Part shown: one piece after another, positions 38,974 through 48,205 of the stretch
Position numbering within the stretch: the first letter of the stretch is position 1
Layout of the letters: each line of letters opens with the position of its first letter
DNA from: Gemmatimonadales bacterium
GTDB taxonomy: Bacteria; Gemmatimonadota; Gemmatimonadetes; Gemmatimonadales; GWC2-71-9
DNA: 64,000 nt
Reading direction: 5' to 3'
Assembly (NCBI GenBank): GCA_019637315.1
Contig: JAHBVU010000008.1
Span: 1-64,000, forward strand
Notes under the pieces: generated by a model
Databases searched by the model: none
What the model was told of the DNA's origin: nothing
Seen by the model: the letters and a program-made list of their open reading frames with translations, nothing else
Translations under genes and position numbers: made by a program

Positions 38974-39705
38974 TCAGGCCGGACGCCGCGCGTCCACCCA
39001 ACGATTGGTCGCGTCCAGAACCGCAAACACGGCGGCCCGCTCCGGGCTCTGCCGGATCTCGGCGGTGCCAGTGAGCAGCACGCCATCCCGGCCTCCCATG
39101 CCCTGCAACGCCACGAACACCACACTCCGATCGGCCGCCTCGACGACCTGAACATTCTCGACCATCAGGCTGTGCTTTTCGAGCAACCGCTGCAGCACCG
39201 ACACGGTCGCCCGCGCCGCGCCTTCGACCCGGCCGCGAGGCGTGTCCGTCGTCTCTTCGTCAGCGGCCTCCTGCCGACCGGCAATCGACAGCGACACCTG
39301 CACCACGACCCGCAGCGGACGGTCGCTGCCACGCACGACGAGGTCCTCGAAGAGCACCCCGCGCTGCATCGCACGCTCCCGCACCGAGGCCCGCTCGATG
39401 GTTTCCATCGGACGCACTTCGGCGGTCTGCGCAATGCTGATCTTGCGATGATCGACCTTGAGACCGAGCTGCGCCAGCAGGGCCGACTCGATGTTGCGTA
39501 CCAACTGTTTCGGCTGCAACCCGGACTGCGCCAGCACGTGGATCTCGCTGACCTCGCCCAACGGGGTGGTCACCACCCGCGCCGAGAGGACACCCTCGAG
39601 GGTGGTGAGCAGGTTCTCCGCCCGCCGCACGCCCCACGGGTCCGGCATGCTCTCGACCGGCTTGGCCGAGCCGATGTCCTGGCGCAGTGGATTGGGTCCC
39701 GTCAC
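38974..39705 (-). CDS. Conserved hypothetical protein in the ferredoxin-GGDEF operon
   Basis: No named domain recognised. 243 residues in two alpha/beta halves. The first (about 25-95) has LEGVLSARVV, EVSEIHVLAQSGLQPKQLVRN and GLKVDHRKISIAQT; the second (about 115-240) has a strand-rich part, AARATVSVLQRLLEKHSLMVENVQVV, and a strongly conserved-looking end EIRQSPERAAVFAVLDATNRWV. No membrane segment or signal. The GTG start has AAGGA nine bases upstream and lies 25 bases after the GGDEF fusion gene, so the two are cotranscribed and may interact. Confidence 0.7.
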   Translation of the reverse strand: MTGPNPLRQDIGSAKPVESMPDPWGVRRAENLLTTLEGVLSARVVTTPLGEVSEIHVLAQSGLQPKQLVRNIESALLAQLGLKVDHRKISIAQTAEVRPMETIERASVRERAMQRGVLFEDLVVRGSDRPLRVVVQVSLSIAGRQEAADEETTDTPRGRVEGAARATVSVLQRLLEKHSLMVENVQVVEAADRSVVFVALQGMGGRDGVLLTGTAEIRQSPERAAVFAVLDATNRWVDARRPA

Positions 39706-39730
39706 TCTGTCCGTCCTTCGGTTGTCACCG

Positions 39731-41410
39731 TTAAACCACCGTGTTGCGTCCCGCCGCCTTGGCGCGGTACAGCGCCCGATCTGCGTTGACCAGCAGATCG
39801 CCGCCGCTGGGCCGATCCGGATCGTACTCCGCGATGCCGATGCTCACGGTCACCGGGAACCCCATCCGCTGCCCCACCGTTTCCACGCCGCGCCGAAGCG
39901 CTTCCGCCACCCGCTCCGCACCGACCAGGTCGGTCCGAGTCAGAATGACGACGAACTCGTCGCCCCCGTACCGCGCTGCCAGGTCCGAGGCGCGGACCGC
40001 GGCCCGAATCTCGAGCGCCACTTCCTTCAAGACCTCGTTGCCCGCTTCATGCCCAAACTGGTCGTTGACCTGCTTGAGCCGGTCAAGGTCAAGAAACAGC
40101 ACCGTAAAGCGATCGCCGCTGCGCTTGCTGCGCTCGACTTCGTGCGTCAGCCGATCCCGGAGAACCCGGAACGTCGCCAACCCGGTCAGCAGATCCGTCG
40201 CCGCCGCCCGATGCGCCTCTTCGGCCTGTCGCTCCTGGTACGGCCCGCACTGCTTGAGTGAGGCCCGCCCCAGCGCCGCAGCCTCCGCAAACGCGCGGCA
40301 GGTGTCGTAGCCGCAGGCCCGACAGTCCCAGGGCCGCCCGTTCGGTCCGAGCCCGATGGCCTCCAGGACCTGCTCGACCTGCTCAGGCTCGGCACCCGCG
40401 TTGGTCCGCGGACGGATGTCGAAGACCGCCCCGACACTGGCCACGACCCCCGCCTCGACCACCGGCACCCGACTCCGCGGCGGCTCGGTGTTCTGGACCA
40501 CGGCCCGCCGCCAGTACAACTGGTCGCGCGGTCCCGACAGCGGGTGGTCGAGCGCTCCCTCATACGAGAGCACATCGACAAAACCAAGATCGATCCGATC
40601 GACCGTGACGGCCCGCGAGATGGCCTTGAGCGCCGACAACCCGCGCACCTTCTGAAACCGCCGGCTCGAGTGCTTGGCATCCTCGAGCATAGTAACCGGC
40701 AACCCGCCCGCGACGCTCAGATAACGACGCCGTTCCTGCGGCACTCGGGTAAAGACCGTCGGCTGAGCCTGCACATGGACCCCGCGGGCCCGGAAGAGCT
40801 CGTCCAACTCCGCGAAGGTGATCGCCGCATCGACATCCGAGACCCCCGCCATCGGCGTCAGACCGGCATAGACGATCTTGATCTCCTCCGGCTGCATCGA
40901 ACGCAGGTAGCGAGCCTCGGCGACGACCGGCGACACCACCGGCGCGAGGTACGGCACCAGCTCGGGGAACTCCGACCGCACCGTGGCCACGACCACCGGG
41001 TCGGTCGACCGGATCAGTGTACCCCAGGTCTCACTCTGCCAGAGCCGGAGATACTCCATCGCCACCAGCTCGTCACCGATCACGCCGCGCGACACGAGCC
41101 GGAACCCCGCCGCATAGCAGGCGTTGACGACCTGCTCCGGCACCGCCGGGTAAAAGTGCGCGGCGCACTCGGTGTCGAGGATCAGCGCGCCCGTTCCCTC
41201 CGCAGCTATCGCGACGGCGTGCCCCAGCTCACCGGTGACATCGACCGCGCCATGAGGACACTCCGGGACACACAGCCCGCAGTGCACGCAGGCCTCGTCA
41301 ATGACGCGTACCCACGAGCCGTCCGGTGCGACCGCAATCGCGTTGCTCGGACACACCCGGACGCACGCCAGACAGCCGACGCAGGCCTCGTCATCGATGA
41401 CGAAATGCAC
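39731..41410 (-). CDS. Ferredoxin / degenerate [FeFe]-hydrogenase-like / Fe-S / GGDEF fusion (diguanylate cyclase)
   Basis: A 559-residue cytoplasmic sensor. Two 4Fe-4S sites (Cys 10,13,16,20 and 41,44,47,51) lead into a region like the large-subunit domain of sensory [FeFe]-hydrogenases (about 65-330; PYLAPVVSPVVAEARYLR, VDAAITFAELDELF). The usual H-cluster cysteines are replaced: TDPVVV for a CP motif, GLTPMAG for PC-x-AKK, SYEGALDHP for C-x-GGC. Next comes a third Fe-S motif (CRACGYDTCRAF, last Cys in SLKQC, about 362-388) and a GGDEF domain with intact GGDEF (about 481) and an inhibitory RASD I-site. Most likely a redox-controlled c-di-GMP synthase. The GTG at 41410 has AGGG six bases upstream; a TTG at 41443 is possible. 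Confidence 0.88.
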   Translation of the reverse strand: MHFVIDDEACVGCLACVRVCPSNAIAVAPDGSWVRVIDEACVHCGLCVPECPHGAVDVTGELGHAVAIAAEGTGALILDTECAAHFYPAVPEQVVNACYAAGFRLVSRGVIGDELVAMEYLRLWQSETWGTLIRSTDPVVVATVRSEFPELVPYLAPVVSPVVAEARYLRSMQPEEIKIVYAGLTPMAGVSDVDAAITFAELDELFRARGVHVQAQPTVFTRVPQERRRYLSVAGGLPVTMLEDAKHSSRRFQKVRGLSALKAISRAVTVDRIDLGFVDVLSYEGALDHPLSGPRDQLYWRRAVVQNTEPPRSRVPVVEAGVVASVGAVFDIRPRTNAGAEPEQVEQVLEAIGLGPNGRPWDCRACGYDTCRAFAEAAALGRASLKQCGPYQERQAEEAHRAAATDLLTGLATFRVLRDRLTHEVERSKRSGDRFTVLFLDLDRLKQVNDQFGHEAGNEVLKEVALEIRAAVRASDLAARYGGDEFVVILTRTDLVGAERVAEALRRGVETVGQRMGFPVTVSIGIAEYDPDRPSGGDLLVNADRALYRAKAAGRNTVV

Positions 41411-41446
41411 GCTACGCCCTGAATAGCTCTGGGGGTGACGCAAGAA

Positions 41447-41468
41447 CGATCAACATTGATCGGATCAA
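41447..41468. promoter_or_regulatory. Overlapping inverted repeats, operator candidate
   Basis: CGATCAA-CA-TTGATCG (41447-41462) overlaps TTGATC-G-GATCAA (41456-41468), giving three alternating GATCAA half-sites in the 97-base gap before the Fe-S/GGDEF gene. The half-site resembles the CRP/FNR type, but the FNR spacing of four bases is not met. A dedicated regulator is unknown. Confidence 0.45.
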
Positions 41469-41507
41469 AGTCAAGTTCCAGTGCCTTATTTTTTTACACC
41501 TGGCCCG

Positions 41508-43007
41508 TCAGTCGAGTCCGTACTCCTTGATCTTACGGTAGAGCGTTCGCTCACCAATGCCAAGCTTTGCAGCCGCCTGGCGACGGTTTCCGTGAGACTC
41601 TCGGAGTGCGGCGCCTATTGTCGCCTTTTCAACTTCAGCCATAGTCATGCCAGAGCGATAGAGCACATCGGGGGGTGCAACGTCTGGCACGATCTCGTGC
41701 AAAGGCGAGAGGGACGACTCTGGAATTTCGATCACTTGGACCTTCGCAGGACGGTCATCGAGGCGGCGACGGAGCTCTTCGACCTGTAAACGAAGGTCCA
41801 TCAGCCCGCGCAAGATGAACTCGAGCTCCTGGCTCGACGGCTGCCGGCCGCCCGAATTGACGACCATGGGCAGCAAGGTGTGGGTTCCCTCCAACACTTC
41901 CGGAGGGATGTCCGACGCCCGGATCTCGGTTCCGGGCGCCAAAACGACCATCGATTCGACCAGATTCCGGAGTTGTCGGACGTTCCCGGGCCACGGCGCC
42001 CGGATCAGCAGGGCCATGGCCTCCGCGGTAATACCCCGGAAGGGCCGGTCGTGCTGCTTGGAGAACTCCCGAATGAAGCGGCGCACCAGGATCGAGATGT
42101 CTTCCCGCCGATCCCGCAGCGGCGCCAGGTCGATGTTGAGGACGCTGAGCCGGTAGTACAGGTCTTCCCGGAACTCGCCCCTGGCCACCGATTCCCGAAG
42201 TGCCCGGTTGGTTGCCGCCACCACCCGCACATCCACTTTGATCGGCTGAGTGCCGCCGACTCGAAAGAAGGATCGGGTCTCGAGCACCCGGAGCAGCTTA
42301 ACCTGCACGGCTTGCGGCACTTCGCCAATCTCGTCCAGAAAGATGGTGCCGCCGTCAGCCAGCTCGAATCGGCCCAGCCGACGCTCCGCCGCCCCGGTAA
42401 ATGCACCCTTCTCGTGACCAAACAGTTCCGACTCGAGCAACGTTTCCGGGAGCGCCGCGCAGTTGACCGGGATGAACGGCTTGCCGCGCCGAGGCGAGAG
42501 GTCGTGCAGACCCTTGGCAACGAGCTCCTTGCCGGTGCCCGATTCGCCCTGGATCAGCACCGTCGTCGAGACGGGCGCCATCTGCTCGATCTTGACCAGG
42601 ACCTCATGGATGGCACTGCTCTGCCCGATAATGCCGATGCGCTGCTGCAGTTTTCGGCGATCGACTAGCCGCCGCGCCATGGCAACCGCTTCGACGATCG
42701 GCACCGGCTTGGGAGCGACCTGCGTCGCGCCGAGGCGCTCGATGCGCTCGCCCCGCTCCGAATCGGTCGGCTCGAGCAGCGCGAGGGTGTAGATCTCGAG
42801 GTCGCGAGCGTAGGTGATCAGCTCGAGCGCGGGCCCCTCATGAACCGCCCCCGTGAGGATAACCAGCTCGGGCTGCTCACGCCGGACTGCCGCCCGACCG
42901 TCGTCGACCGCCGAGACGAGCGAGGTGGTGAACCCCGCCTGCTCCAACGCAGCGTTCAACGGAACGGCGGTTTCGAGGTCCGCCAGCGTGAGAACGATGT
43001 CAGCCAT
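41508..43007 (-). CDS. Sigma-54-dependent transcriptional activator with atypical receiver
   Basis: A 499-residue NtrC-like protein. The N-terminal 120 residues fold like a receiver, but the phospho-acceptor position reads [11 protein letters not shown], with Thr where Asp is expected; the Lys of the KP pair is kept (VAPKPV). The AAA+ domain is complete: Walker A GESGTGKE, sigma-54 contact loop GAFTGA, Walker [13 protein letters not shown], and the R-finger region [10 protein letters not shown] Fis-type helix-turn-helix ends the protein ([20 protein letters not shown]). It should drive a sigma-54 promoter without normal phosphorylation. It overlaps moaB by eight bases. Confidence 0.92.
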   Translation of the reverse strand: MADIVLTLADLETAVPLNAALEQAGFTTSLVSAVDDGRAAVRREQPELVILTGAVHEGPALELITYARDLEIYTLALLEPTDSERGERIERLGATQVAPKPVPIVEAVAMARRLVDRRKLQQRIGIIGQSSAIHEVLVKIEQMAPVSTTVLIQGESGTGKELVAKGLHDLSPRRGKPFIPVNCAALPETLLESELFGHEKGAFTGAAERRLGRFELADGGTIFLDEIGEVPQAVQVKLLRVLETRSFFRVGGTQPIKVDVRVVAATNRALRESVARGEFREDLYYRLSVLNIDLAPLRDRREDISILVRRFIREFSKQHDRPFRGITAEAMALLIRAPWPGNVRQLRNLVESMVVLAPGTEIRASDIPPEVLEGTHTLLPMVVNSGGRQPSSQELEFILRGLMDLRLQVEELRRRLDDRPAKVQVIEIPESSLSPLHEIVPDVAPPDVLYRSGMTMAEVEKATIGAALRESHGNRRQAAAKLGIGERTLYRKIKEYGLD

Positions 43008-43500
43008 GCCCGGTCCGCACTCCCTGCAGCAAGTCCACGACGTGTTCGACCAGCGGCGCCAGCACCGCGAGACCATCCCGAACCCCGCCGGTACTACCCG
43101 GCAGGTTGACGATCAGGCTCCGCGCCCGGCTGCCGGACAGGCCTCGAGAGAGCACCGCCCGCGGGGTCTTCGGATATGCCGTCATCCGAATCGCCTCGGC
43201 AATCCCGGGCGCGTCCTTCTCGAGCACGGCGCGCGTGGCCTCGGGCGTGACGTCACGCGCCGTCAAGCCGGTACCGCCTGTGGTGAGGATGAGGTCGGCC
43301 ATGGCCTGATCGGCCCATTGCACCAGCACGGGAACGATCTCGGCAACCTCGTCCGCAACCAGCGCCCGGGCCTCGACGGGGTAGCCGCGCTCGGCCGCCC
43401 ACGCGGCAATCGCATCGCCCGAGGTATCGGCGCGCTCGCCGCGCACACCGGCATCGGAAACGGTGAGAATGGCCACCCGGACCGCGCGCACGCCGCTCAT
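43000..43500 (-). CDS. moaB: MoaB/Mog-family molybdenum cofactor biosynthesis protein
   Basis: A 166-residue protein that in the family adenylylates molybdopterin before molybdenum insertion. The signature [23 protein letters not shown] is cited by its core [14 protein letters not shown]; the end has the [12 protein letters not shown] loop. The ATG lies one base after the gcvT stop, so it is cotranscribed, and its end overlaps the sigma-54 activator. No other moa or mob gene is in the window, and Mog cannot be told from MoaB by eye. Confidence 0.88.
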   Translation of the reverse strand: MSGVRAVRVAILTVSDAGVRGERADTSGDAIAAWAAERGYPVEARALVADEVAEIVPVLVQWADQAMADLILTTGGTGLTARDVTPEATRAVLEKDAPGIAEAIRMTAYPKTPRAVLSRGLSGSRARSLIVNLPGSTGGVRDGLAVLAPLVEHVVDLLQGVRTGHG

Positions 43501-43501
43501 C

Positions 43502-44611
43502 TCACGCCTTGCGCACCGATCCCTTGTCCCAGAAGGGGCGCTTGACCACCTCGGCCGGGATCCGTTCACCCCGGCACTCGACCTCGAACTGCGTCCCAAC
43601 CTTACTCTGCGCCGCCGGAAGGAAGGTGGTTCCGATCGGCACACCGAGTGACGGGCTCTGAGTGCCGCTGCGCACCTGGTCGACCTGGCGGCCATCGATC
43701 CAGACCGGATAGCCCGGGCGAGGCACGCCGCGACCCAGCAGTTTGAAGCCCACCATCCGGCGGGTCACGCCACGCTCCTTCTGCGACCGGAGCGCCTCGG
43801 CGCCGACGAACGGCGCGCCCTTGTCGAGCTTGACGATCCAGCCCAAGCCGGCCTCGAGTGGCGTGATGGTATCGTCGATTTCCTGCCCATAGAGCGCGTA
43901 CCCCATCTCGAGCCGCAGCGAGTCGCGCGCACCAAGGCCAATCGGCTTGGCGCCGACCTTGACCACCGCCTCCCAGAGCGCCACGGTGTCGCGCCAGCGG
44001 CAGTAGATCTCGAAGCCGTCCTCACCCGTATAGCCGGTCCGGGAAATGAAGCAGTCGACCCCGCCGATCCGCCCGGTCGTGTGGTGATAGTAGCCAATGG
44101 CATCGAGCGCCACGCTCGCAATCGGCTGGAGCAGTTCGTGGGCCTGCGGGCCCTGCACAGCAAGCAGGCCGATGTCGTCAGAGATATCGCGGAGCCGGAT
44201 GTTGGCGCCGCCCTTGAGGTCGACGATGTGCTCCCAGGCTTTGGCACGGTTGGCCGCGTTGACGACCAGCATCAGCTTGTCATCGAAACGGTACACGGTG
44301 CAGTCGTCGACAAAGGTGCCTTCTTTGGTGAGCAGCGCCGAGTACTGGACCTGGCCGGTAGCCAGCGCCGAAACGTCGTTGCAGGTGACCCGGTTGACGA
44401 ACGCATTGCGATCGGGCCCGGTGACCTCGAACTCACCCATATGAGATACGTCGAAGACACCACAGGCCGTCCGCACCGCCTGGTGCTCGGCCATGATGCC
44501 CGAGGTGTACTGAACCGGCATCTCCCACCCAGCGAACGGAACCATCTTGCCGCCGGAAGTGCGGTGGATCTCGGCCAACGGGGTCTGGAGAAGGGACGTC
44601 GAATCGCTCAT
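43502..44611 (-). CDS. gcvT: Glycine cleavage system T protein (aminomethyltransferase)
   Basis: A 369-residue tetrahydrofolate-dependent aminomethyltransferase that releases ammonia and forms methylene-THF from the H-protein-bound aminomethyl group. Family signatures: [60 protein letters not shown] and GVPRPGYPV. The ATG at 44611 begins the conserved N-terminus; a longer frame upstream is not supported. gcvH and gcvP are not nearby. No glycine riboswitch was found in the 209-base upstream gap. It is the first gene of a minus-strand run toward the signalling genes. Confidence 0.95.
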   Translation of the reverse strand: MSDSTSLLQTPLAEIHRTSGGKMVPFAGWEMPVQYTSGIMAEHQAVRTACGVFDVSHMGEFEVTGPDRNAFVNRVTCNDVSALATGQVQYSALLTKEGTFVDDCTVYRFDDKLMLVVNAANRAKAWEHIVDLKGGANIRLRDISDDIGLLAVQGPQAHELLQPIASVALDAIGYYHHTTGRIGGVDCFISRTGYTGEDGFEIYCRWRDTVALWEAVVKVGAKPIGLGARDSLRLEMGYALYGQEIDDTITPLEAGLGWIVKLDKGAPFVGAEALRSQKERGVTRRMVGFKLLGRGVPRPGYPVWIDGRQVDQVRSGTQSPSLGVPIGTTFLPAAQSKVGTQFEVECRGERIPAEVVKRPFWDKGSVRKA

Positions 44612-44820
44612 GGTGCTGAACCTGACCGAAGATGAAGGGCAAGTAACGCCAAAATGGCAGCTTGGAAAGCTAGTCGGGTGGTCGGATCGGATGTAGTGGA
44701 TGGGATCGGCTAGGTGCAGGGTCCATTGACCCAGCATCGGTCGGCAGGACGGCGGGCATAGAACCAGGCACAACAGGCTCGGTCTGCCACGGGCCCACCG
44801 TCCGGATGCCGCCGAGCCGG

Positions 44821-46017
44821 CTAGGCCCGGTTGAGCTGGAACAGCCGAACCCGCTCAACCCCCATCGAATCAGTCTGAACGCCCAGGAGGTAATCCCGAC
44901 CGATGTCGAAGGCACGGAACCGGGGCGGCATCTGGAACGGGCCAAGCCATTCGCCGGTTGGCGCAAACACCTGCCAAGGACGGGGCCCCTCGGGATCCGA
45001 GAAGGGTCGGTGAGGCTCCGCCCACACCGCACCGGTCGGATCGCCGATGAGCGACCGATACGCCGGCCGCATCGTGAGCGCAGGCATGGCATCGACGCGC
45101 GCCACTACCTGGGGCGTTGGGTTGGCGCCAAGGAGAAACTGCCGCTCGGCAGCTCGCTCCGCAGGTGGAATCGAGAGGTTGAAACCGGGAACCCTTGAAA
45201 GCTGCGCAATGCGACCCGCCCCGTCAAACCACATGATCTCGAGCCGCTCGGCCGTCCCAACGACAATCGCACTCCCTGCGACCGCAAGAGCGGCGTCCTT
45301 GCCGTACAGGATTCCACCGCTGCCTCCACCGCCGAGAAGCATCGTCTCCTCGCCTGGCACGATCGCGATGGTATCAGGGTCCAAGCGCGCCAGCGGCGTC
45401 GTCACAATTGCTGCGGGAATCCGGGTGTGTCCTGACCCGGAGAGCGCAGTCATCATTATTGCCTTGGCAACCAGAATGGAATCATCAACGATCTGGAGGC
45501 CATGAACGCCCGGACCGCCGGCGAGCACGGTCGTGATGCGTCCGAGCTTGCCATCGGGTGAGACCACGGTGATCCGTCCGACCATGAAATCGAAGACCGC
45601 CAGGGAGTCGCCGGGCCACCTGAGCAAGGTGAGAACCTGCCGAAACTCACCGGGGCCGCCCCCCCGTCGCCCGAAGGTCCAACGATGCCGCCCGGCACTA
45701 TCGAAGAGGCGCAATTCCTGAGTAGCCCCATCCATTACGGCAACATCGCCATTCGGCTGGCGAACCGTCGCGACAAGCCGGTGGAACAGTTCGGCAGGCT
45801 CCCCGTCGTCTCGGCCCAGCGACAGACGAGGAGACGTGTCGAGCTGCCAGGACGGGCCGACGCCCCATGCCGGAGCATGCGATTCGACGATCGCGACCCC
45901 CAAACTGTCCCGGCGTTCTACCGTCTCCACTGCCGGACCGCAAGCCGCGACAACGTGGAATGCCATCACAGCCGTACTCACACGCCAGACGCGACCCCGG
46001 CCGACTGCTTTCCTCAT
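44821..46017 (-). CDS. Secreted six-bladed beta-propeller protein
   Basis: A 398-residue exported protein; the N-terminus has a signal ending near HVVAACG, possibly a lipoprotein site. The mature part has repeated propeller strands (GDVAVMDGATQELRLFDSAGRHRWTFGRRGGGPGEF, cited by its core FDSAGRHRWTFGRRG; later LEIMWFDGAGRI, WQVFAPTGEWLGPF). GGPGEF at the blade end is common in 6-bladed NHL-like proteins. Function unknown. The ATG has GGAG six bases upstream. It resembles the gene at 47007 in type. Confidence 0.75.
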   Translation of the reverse strand: MRKAVGRGRVWRVSTAVMAFHVVAACGPAVETVERRDSLGVAIVESHAPAWGVGPSWQLDTSPRLSLGRDDGEPAELFHRLVATVRQPNGDVAVMDGATQELRLFDSAGRHRWTFGRRGGGPGEFRQVLTLLRWPGDSLAVFDFMVGRITVVSPDGKLGRITTVLAGGPGVHGLQIVDDSILVAKAIMMTALSGSGHTRIPAAIVTTPLARLDPDTIAIVPGEETMLLGGGGSGGILYGKDAALAVAGSAIVVGTAERLEIMWFDGAGRIAQLSRVPGFNLSIPPAERAAERQFLLGANPTPQVVARVDAMPALTMRPAYRSLIGDPTGAVWAEPHRPFSDPEGPRPWQVFAPTGEWLGPFQMPPRFRAFDIGRDYLLGVQTDSMGVERVRLFQLNRA

Positions 46018-46167
46018 TCAGGCTCCGACTCTGGACAACGGGGGAGGGTCCGCAGTGACTGCCTGGCGAATCCTCGAAAGGGCTGCTTTGGTTCAAGCTG
46101 GCTGCGGTGGCTCCGGCGAAGTATGCTTCCCGAGGCCCACCCCTACAACCCTGACAGAGGTTTTTCC

Positions 46168-46659
46168 ATGAGACGCCTGGTACCGGTCGCGTTCCTGTTG
46201 GCTGCCTGCTCGCCCTCACCGCCGGCCGAATCTCCCGAGCAGAAGGTACAGCGCGAAGCGGCCGAAACCGCCGAGGTGAAGCGAGTCATCGACTCGCTCA
46301 ACCTCGAGTTCAACGGGGCCTTCAGTTCCGGGATGGGCGACGTGGTTGCTGCGCAGTACGCGCCCGATGGCGAGCTGATCATCAGCGGCCAGCCGCCCTT
46401 CAAGGGGCGTGAAGCGATTGCCGGCGTGGTCGGCGAGATGGCCAAGGTCAACGCCGCGATCACGACGCGAGCCCGTTCCGTCACCCGACACGGCCCGCTT
46501 GCCGTCGAGCTCGGCGACTACTCACTGTCGATTACCCCACCGGGCGCGCGCTCGTCTGTCACGGAGTCCGGCAGCTACATGATCCATTGGCATCTGGTCG
46601 ACGGACAGTGGCTCCGGATTGCCGATGTGGCGGCCACGACGCCGGCCCCACCCCAGTAA
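46168..46659 (+). CDS. NTF2-like (SnoaL/DUF4440) lipoprotein
   Basis: A 163-residue lipoprotein (signal ending VAFLLAAC). The mature domain follows the NTF2-like order: a helical start (VKRVIDSLNLEFNGAFSSGM), AQYAPDGELIISG, PPFKGREAIAGVVGEM and a closing HWHLVDGQWLRIADVA. This fold is used both for ligand binding and for isomerase-like enzymes; no catalytic residues are evident. The ATG has AGAGG eight bases upstream. A terminator follows at 46673. Confidence 0.8.
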   Translation: MRRLVPVAFLLAACSPSPPAESPEQKVQREAAETAEVKRVIDSLNLEFNGAFSSGMGDVVAAQYAPDGELIISGQPPFKGREAIAGVVGEMAKVNAAITTRARSVTRHGPLAVELGDYSLSITPPGARSSVTESGSYMIHWHLVDGQWLRIADVAATTPAPPQ

Positions 46660-47006
46660 AGCACGCCGCGGCCCCCGATGATCGTTCGGGCGACCGGACC
46701 GATCATCGGGGCTTCCGCTCCGCTCCACTCTGTGCGCCGCATCCTCACCAGCTGACACACTCCCGACGCTACCAGACGGCGATCAACCGATCCTCAACTC
46801 GCGATTTCCCCCAAAGCAACTCCATCGGATGCAGCTCCCGACCAGGGCCAGGCACGGTCCGGTTGATGGTCGGTTGATGTGGCGCCGCGAGGTTCTCGGA
46901 GTCGGCCTCCGCTCAAGGGATGCCCAGCTGGCCCCGATAACCAAAGGAGGGACCGGCCGGGCGCGGCGGGCCTGGACACAATACTCCCGCCCACGGAGAG
47001 GCCGAG
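46660..47006. other. Intergenic region with terminator
   Basis: A 347-base gap between two same-strand genes. It begins with a strong hairpin terminator (46673-46711). The rest holds no ORF of note and no further clear repeat; the promoter of the propeller gene at 47007 must be here but no consensus box stands out. Confidence 0.5.
46673..46711 (+). terminator. Hairpin terminator
   Basis: Perfect 12 bp stem CCCCGATGATCG with CGATCATCGGGG and a 15-base loop, 14 bases after the NTF2-like lipoprotein stop. Confidence 0.82.
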
Positions 47007-48194
47007 ATGCTGCCTATCGTAGTCATCGCCAGCTGGTTCCTGAGCAATGCCAACCCCACAGCGTTGCCCCCAACCCCGTCGTCAATCGACACCGTGCGCA
47101 TCGACCGTTCGACCCTGGCCCGAGCCCTTACCAACCCGACCGCCTGCCGGGCGCCGGCCGGACCCTCGGCCTGGCCCGAGGGTATCGTGGCTGAAGAGAC
47201 GGCGGTAGCCGGGCAGTACCTCCTGATGCAAGACGGTCGTTTCGCCTTCCTCGACCGCACCGCCAAGACGATCCGGGTCATTGCGCCCACCGGGCAGGAG
47301 GTGGCCCGCCTCGGTCAGTTGGGCGAGGGGCCGGGAGAATACGGCCTCGCGGCGTATCTGTTCCGCTGGGCTGGCGATACCATTGCCGTACGCGACGTCA
47401 ATGCGGCGCGCATCTCGCTGTTCACCAACAACGGGTTCGTTCGGGCCATCGGCCACGGCGCGGTACCCTCGCTCGGCGTGGCCGGCCTGATGGGACGCCT
47501 CGGCGACGGCACGCTCGTCTTCGGCGCCAACCATCACCTGACTGAGGGAATCCCCGACAAGGGGCATCATCGGCCCAGCATCGATCTGGTGGCCTGGCGC
47601 CCCGGCGCAGGGAGCACCGAAGGCATTCGGGCCAAGTTCCCGGGTCCAGAGATCAGGATCATCACCCGCAACAAGGAACGCGGAGCGCTCCGGGTGAACT
47701 TTCCCAGGCGAACACTGTTCGGGACAACCGAGCAGCATATCCTGGTTCATGATGATGCCAAGCCCGAGGTCCAGATGCTGTCGGCCGCCGGTCGCACCGT
47801 CCGTGTCTTCGTCTTCGACATCAAAGACCCGCCTGTCAGCCAGGAAGACCGTGACTCGGTTGACGCACGACATCGGTTCCTCCAGCAGCGCGGATGGAGC
47901 TCACCGGAAGCAATGGAGATGTTGAAACACTATCCGGCCACTCGTCCCGGCATCGCCTGGCACGGGCCGGATGCGGGCAACGGATTCTGGCTCGGCTTTC
48001 ACCCCCCCGTTGCCTCAGGCAGCAAGGTCTATATCCGACTCAACGAAGCTGGCGTGCCAACCGGCTGCTTCCGCCCCGCGAGTCGGGAGGAGTACGGGGT
48101 GGCATTTGCCGCGGATCGGATCGTGACCAGGCGCCAGGAGCCTGAAGGTGACATTCTGACGGTCGGACGAGTGGCCAGCTACCCGACACGGTAG
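47007..48194 (+). CDS. Secreted six-bladed beta-propeller protein
   Basis: A 395-residue protein with a short hydrophobic N-terminus (MLPIVVIASWFLSNANPTA) that may act as a signal peptide. Propeller-like repeats follow (YLLMQDGRFAFLDRTAKTIRV, GQLGEGPGEYGLAAYLFRW, TIAVRDVNAARISLFTNNGF). GEGPGEY is the typical blade-end motif. The ATG has GGAGAGG nearby. Function unknown; probably periplasmic. Confidence 0.7.
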   Translation: MLPIVVIASWFLSNANPTALPPTPSSIDTVRIDRSTLARALTNPTACRAPAGPSAWPEGIVAEETAVAGQYLLMQDGRFAFLDRTAKTIRVIAPTGQEVARLGQLGEGPGEYGLAAYLFRWAGDTIAVRDVNAARISLFTNNGFVRAIGHGAVPSLGVAGLMGRLGDGTLVFGANHHLTEGIPDKGHHRPSIDLVAWRPGAGSTEGIRAKFPGPEIRIITRNKERGALRVNFPRRTLFGTTEQHILVHDDAKPEVQMLSAAGRTVRVFVFDIKDPPVSQEDRDSVDARHRFLQQRGWSSPEAMEMLKHYPATRPGIAWHGPDAGNGFWLGFHPPVASGSKVYIRLNEAGVPTGCFRPASREEYGVAFAADRIVTRRQEPEGDILTVGRVASYPTR

Positions 48195-48205
48195 CCCCAG
48201 CGCAG

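Noticed and set aside
41444-41507. Sigma-54 promoter or FNR box before the sensor-cyclase gene
   Set aside because: AGGCAC followed by TTGAC has spacing one base too long and lacks the GC element; the TTGAT/ATCAA arms are three, not four, bases apart.
44612-44820. Possible glycine riboswitch upstream of gcvT
   Set aside because: The conserved glycine-aptamer core and its paired stems were not found.
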